A stretch of DNA of 64,000 nt. It comes from Candidatus Ozemibacter sibiricus. Lineage in GTDB: Bacteria; Muiribacteriota; Ozemobacteria; Ozemobacterales; Ozemobacteraceae. Shown in pieces: positions 62,050 through 64,000 of the stretch (position 1 is the stretch's first letter; every line of letters begins with the position of its first letter). Location: the NCBI GenBank assembly GCA_003327425.1, contig QOQW01000002.1, positions 124,001 to 188,000 on the forward strand. The letters are read 5' to 3'. The notes beneath the pieces were generated by a model. That model saw only the letters and a list, made by a program, of their open reading frames with translations, searched no databases and had not been told where the DNA came from. The position numbers were made by a program, and so were the translations under genes.

Positions 62050-62078
62050 ACTCTACCACGAAACCAGCCTCGGACCAA
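62050..62078 (-). promoter_or_regulatory. Promoter of the DHH-GIDE operon
   Basis: Reverse strand: TTGGTC, 17-base spacer, TAGAGT preceded by TGg (extended -10), ending 48 bases before the ATG. Confidence 0.55.
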
Positions 62079-62211
62079 GGGGACAATGGGGCCACGCCCA
62101 ATCTGGGCGATGGCGACCCCGCCGGGGACAACCCCCGTCCGAAGGTTCACCGACAGGGTCCGACCGGCGACGACCCTGACCAGGCGGGCATCGCCGCGGC
62201 GGCTGGCGGCC

Positions 62212-62931
62212 TCAGGAGCGCTTCTGGACGTTCTGCGGCGGCTTCTCGTCGAGGATCAGCGCCATCACCCACAACAGACAGTCCAGGGTCAGGATGAACC
62301 CCTTGCGGACGCCGAGCCGCAGGCCGCCCCGCCGCGAGACGGTGACGGTCATCGGGCCGAGAGGAGAATCGACGATGCCCGACACGCTCTCGATCCCGTG
62401 ATTGCGGGGATCGATGACGTTGTATTCGGTATAGCTTTCGATGTGGCCGGTGAGCCGGGCTCGCCGGATTTCACGATCCTTGGGGTTGGAGAGGGCGATC
62501 GATTTCAATTGACTGAGCCGGTCATGGAACTGGCTGAGGTGCTGGAACTCGAACTCCTGCAGGGCGACCCCGTAGCCGGTCAACAGGGACAGGCTGTGGG
62601 AAAGAGGCTTCTGGGGCGCGGCTTTGCCAGTGGTGAACAAAAAGTTCTTGACGGCCAGGAACTCGCAATGCTCGATGCGTTTCATGGCCTCTTTGGTCAT
62701 CATCCCATCGACGAGGTGCTCGACTTCGAACGGCACCACCGCTGAGTAGAACCCCCGGATCAGTCGGTCATTGCCATCGCAATCATGGAACCCAGGGATT
62801 TCCGCGGCGATGTCGAAGACGTCCCCTTCCTTCATCATCTTCTGGAAGAGCTTGGGCATCGAATCGGCCTGGAACCGCCAGACCTTGAACGAGATGCTCG
62901 ATCCTGGGACTTCGATTTCGTCAATGGGCAT
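62212..62931 (-). CDS. Conserved-looking cytosolic protein of unknown function
   Basis: 239 residues. No signal peptide; one hydrophobic stretch near the C-terminus (FILTLDCLLWVMALIL) could be a membrane helix. Recognisable blocks are FKVWRFQADSMPKLFQKMM, CEFLAVKNFLFTTGKAAPQK and IESYTEYNVIDPRNHG. I cannot match it to a named family. The ATG at 62931 has GGAGG 6 bases upstream; 27 earlier in-frame codons lie across the promoter and were rejected. Its leader (GGAGGTGTGCC before ATGCCCA) resembles that of the downstream DHH gene. Single gene with its own promoter. Confidence 0.65.
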   Translation of the reverse strand: MPIDEIEVPGSSISFKVWRFQADSMPKLFQKMMKEGDVFDIAAEIPGFHDCDGNDRLIRGFYSAVVPFEVEHLVDGMMTKEAMKRIEHCEFLAVKNFLFTTGKAAPQKPLSHSLSLLTGYGVALQEFEFQHLSQFHDRLSQLKSIALSNPKDREIRRARLTGHIESYTEYNVIDPRNHGIESVSGIVDSPLGPMTVTVSRRGGLRLGVRKGFILTLDCLLWVMALILDEKPPQNVQKRS

Positions 62932-62955
62932 GGCACACCTCCGGAAAGTGGGGCC

Positions 62956-62984
62956 ATGGTACAGCATGCCGGCCACCGAGGCAA
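62956..62984 (-). promoter_or_regulatory. Promoter of the unknown gene
   Basis: Reverse strand: TTGCCT, 17-base spacer, TACCAT, ending 25 bases before the ATG. Confidence 0.45.
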
Positions 62985-63058
62985 CGGGGCCGCCACGCTC
63001 CCTGGCAGGCACGCGCAGAGAGGGGCGGTCATCGGGCAGGCCGTGCGGTGGATGAGGC

Positions 63059-63088
63059 TTCCCCTTCGCCCCTGAGGTATGGTACCCT
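63059..63088 (+). promoter_or_regulatory. Possible promoter of the secreted-protein/DUF5693 pair
   Basis: TTCCCC, 18-base spacer, TACCCT preceded by TGg. Weak hexamers; position 38 bases before the ATG supports it. Confidence 0.35.
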
Positions 63089-63125
63089 GCCGCGGTCTGC
63101 CAATCCCCTTGTCTGGAGGTCCCCC

Positions 63126-63557
63126 ATGAACCTGCCGCACCTGCGGGCTCGGCCCGACTGGCCCCAGCTCATTCTGGCGATTCCGGTCACCCTGATAACG
63201 CTGTCGATGCTGTGGACAGCGCGGCCCGCCGCCGCCCAGGCCCCTGGGACGGCCGGCGATCCGCTGGTGACGAAGAGCTATCTGGAACAGATGTTCCGGT
63301 TCCATACGATGGTCATTCCCGCCGGCGAGACGCTGGCGGTGGGCGTGGGCGACCTGCTGGTCTTGCGGTCGGGACGCTTGAAGCTGCGGGCCCCCAGAGG
63401 GAAGGGCCTGGTCGATCTGACCACGGGCGAGGAGATCCCCCCCGACGCGTTCATCCCGGCCAACCACCTGATTCTGGTCCCTGATTCGGCGGCCTACGTA
63501 TTGGAAGCGCAGAGTCTGACCCTGCTGCTGGGGCAAGGGATCGGGGCCGCCAAGTAA
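63126..63557 (+). CDS. Small secreted protein of a Firmicutes-type family
   Basis: 143 residues. Signal peptide ~14-39 (ending AAAQA). The mature part begins GDPLVTKSYLEQMF and continues with VIPAGETLAVGVGDLLVLRSGRLKL, LVDLTTGEEIP and IPANHLILVP, a pattern I know from uncharacterised secreted proteins of Firmicutes (DPLVTKSYVD ... ILRSGKA ... DVTAGKDL ... NHLLIVPR). Function is unknown; a surface-layer or wall role is a guess. GGAGG precedes the ATG. The DUF5693 gene follows 12 bases after the stop. Confidence 0.7.
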   Translation: MNLPHLRARPDWPQLILAIPVTLITLSMLWTARPAAAQAPGTAGDPLVTKSYLEQMFRFHTMVIPAGETLAVGVGDLLVLRSGRLKLRAPRGKGLVDLTTGEEIPPDAFIPANHLILVPDSAAYVLEAQSLTLLLGQGIGAAK

Positions 63558-63569
63558 AGGGAGGCCGGG

Positions 63570-64000
63570 GTGTCGCGCCGTCGCCTGACCACCGCCCTGC
63601 TGCTCTTTCTGCCGCTCTTCCTGCCTGGGCTGCTGGCCGCCCTGTGGCGGTGCCAACTGCGCTGGGAAGCGGAGCGGCGGGACCGGTTCGTCGAGACGGT
63701 GCTCGATTTCGAGGAGATGCGGCGACTGGCTCGTGAGGAGGGGTGGTCGCTCGCCAAGATGCTGGAGGAAGCGCGACACCAGGGGGCCAGCTCGATCGGC
63801 CTGTCGGAAGACACGCTGGCCACGCTGGAGGCCGAGGGCCGGATCACCGTCCTGACCTATGAGGACGTGCTGGAACTCTCGCTGGAGTCGCTGATCGCCT
63901 CGCCCACCACGGTCCTACCCGAAGCGCCGGGGGCGTTGTGGGTCCATTCCCGGCAGGAGGAGCTGCTGGACCGCATCGAACACCACCTGGTCTGGAAGCT
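63570..64000 (+). CDS. DUF5693 family membrane protein, 3'-truncated by the window edge
   Basis: 143 codons are visible from a GTG with GGGAGG upstream; the frame is open to the end. An N-terminal membrane helix (~7-25) is followed by VLDFEEMRRLAREEG, LAKMLEEARHQGASSIGLSEDTLATLEAEG and a VLTYEDVLEL segment, which match the N-terminal part of DUF5693 proteins. In Firmicutes and several diderm phyla DUF5693 genes neighbour csaB (polysaccharide pyruvyl transferase), so a surface-polymer role is plausible and csaB may lie just beyond the window. Most of the protein, including its membrane helices, is cut off. Confidence 0.7.
   Translation, partial: MSRRRLTTALLLFLPLFLPGLLAALWRCQLRWEAERRDRFVETVLDFEEMRRLAREEGWSLAKMLEEARHQGASSIGLSEDTLATLEAEGRITVLTYEDVLELSLESLIASPTTVLPEAPGALWVHSRQEELLDRIEHHLVWK

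Overview
The window looks like chromosomal DNA of a diderm (Gram-negative type), G+C-rich bacterium. Evidence for an outer membrane with LPS is an lpxL-like acyltransferase followed by lptC, lptA and lptB. MurE carries the DNPR signature of meso-diaminopimelate-adding enzymes. Several genes nevertheless belong to families best known from Firmicutes: DUF2953 plus GerW (the Bacillus ytfI-ytfJ pair), a PASTA-bearing FtsI, and a secreted protein followed by DUF5693. A clostripain-like protease, a very large Big_5-repeat secreted protein and many HEAT/TPR/GAF/PP2C/Ser-Thr-kinase proteins fit a poorly cultured diderm phylum (for example the Riflebacteria/Ozemobacterota type). That placement is inference only; there is no rRNA gene here to settle it. 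No tRNA, rRNA, CRISPR array, transposase or phage gene was seen.

Layout. 1-4.7 kb: LPS operon (lpxL-like, lptC, lptA, lptB, DUF3084) with stop/start overlaps. 5.0-11.2 kb: ferredoxin-type aldo/keto reductase (-), then metallo-hydrolase, lipid kinase, DUF2953, GerW and a cNMP-binding/ParA fusion (+). 11.3-16.7 kb (-): a coupled operon of histidine kinase, CoaE-SseB fusion, degenerate-receiver SpoIIE phosphatase and MoaB. 17.0-23.2 kb (+): orphan citrate lyase alpha, an unknown secreted protein and a membrane PAS/GAF sensor. 23.4-24.4 kb (-): sugar-nucleotide epimerase. 24.5-29.7 kb (+): iorA-iorB-znuA-znuC-znuB, all overlapping. 29.8-34.6 kb (-): HEAT/TPR protein, TypA and a small Tudor-like protein. 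34.8-38.1 kb (+): clostripain-like protease and a small secreted protein. 38.2-45.9 kb (+): a partial division/cell-wall cluster ftsL-rsmH-ftsI-murE-murF-mraY. 46.0-55.8 kb: divergent DUF4382-like lipoprotein and a 2,753-residue repeat protein, whose 5' halves sit in a lower-G+C patch. 55.9-64 kb: ybaB (+); a PP2C-TPR-kinase operon, a DHH-GIDE operon and an unknown gene (-); and at the edge a secreted protein and a truncated DUF5693 gene (+).

The genes combine envelope building (LPS export, peptidoglycan precursors, division) with a dense layer of signalling and scaffold proteins. Most operons are tightly packed with ATGA/GTGA or TGATG overlaps, so translational coupling is probably general. 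Many transcription units have a sigma70-like promoter, often of the extended -10 type (TGnTANNNT), which helped to correct several start sites.
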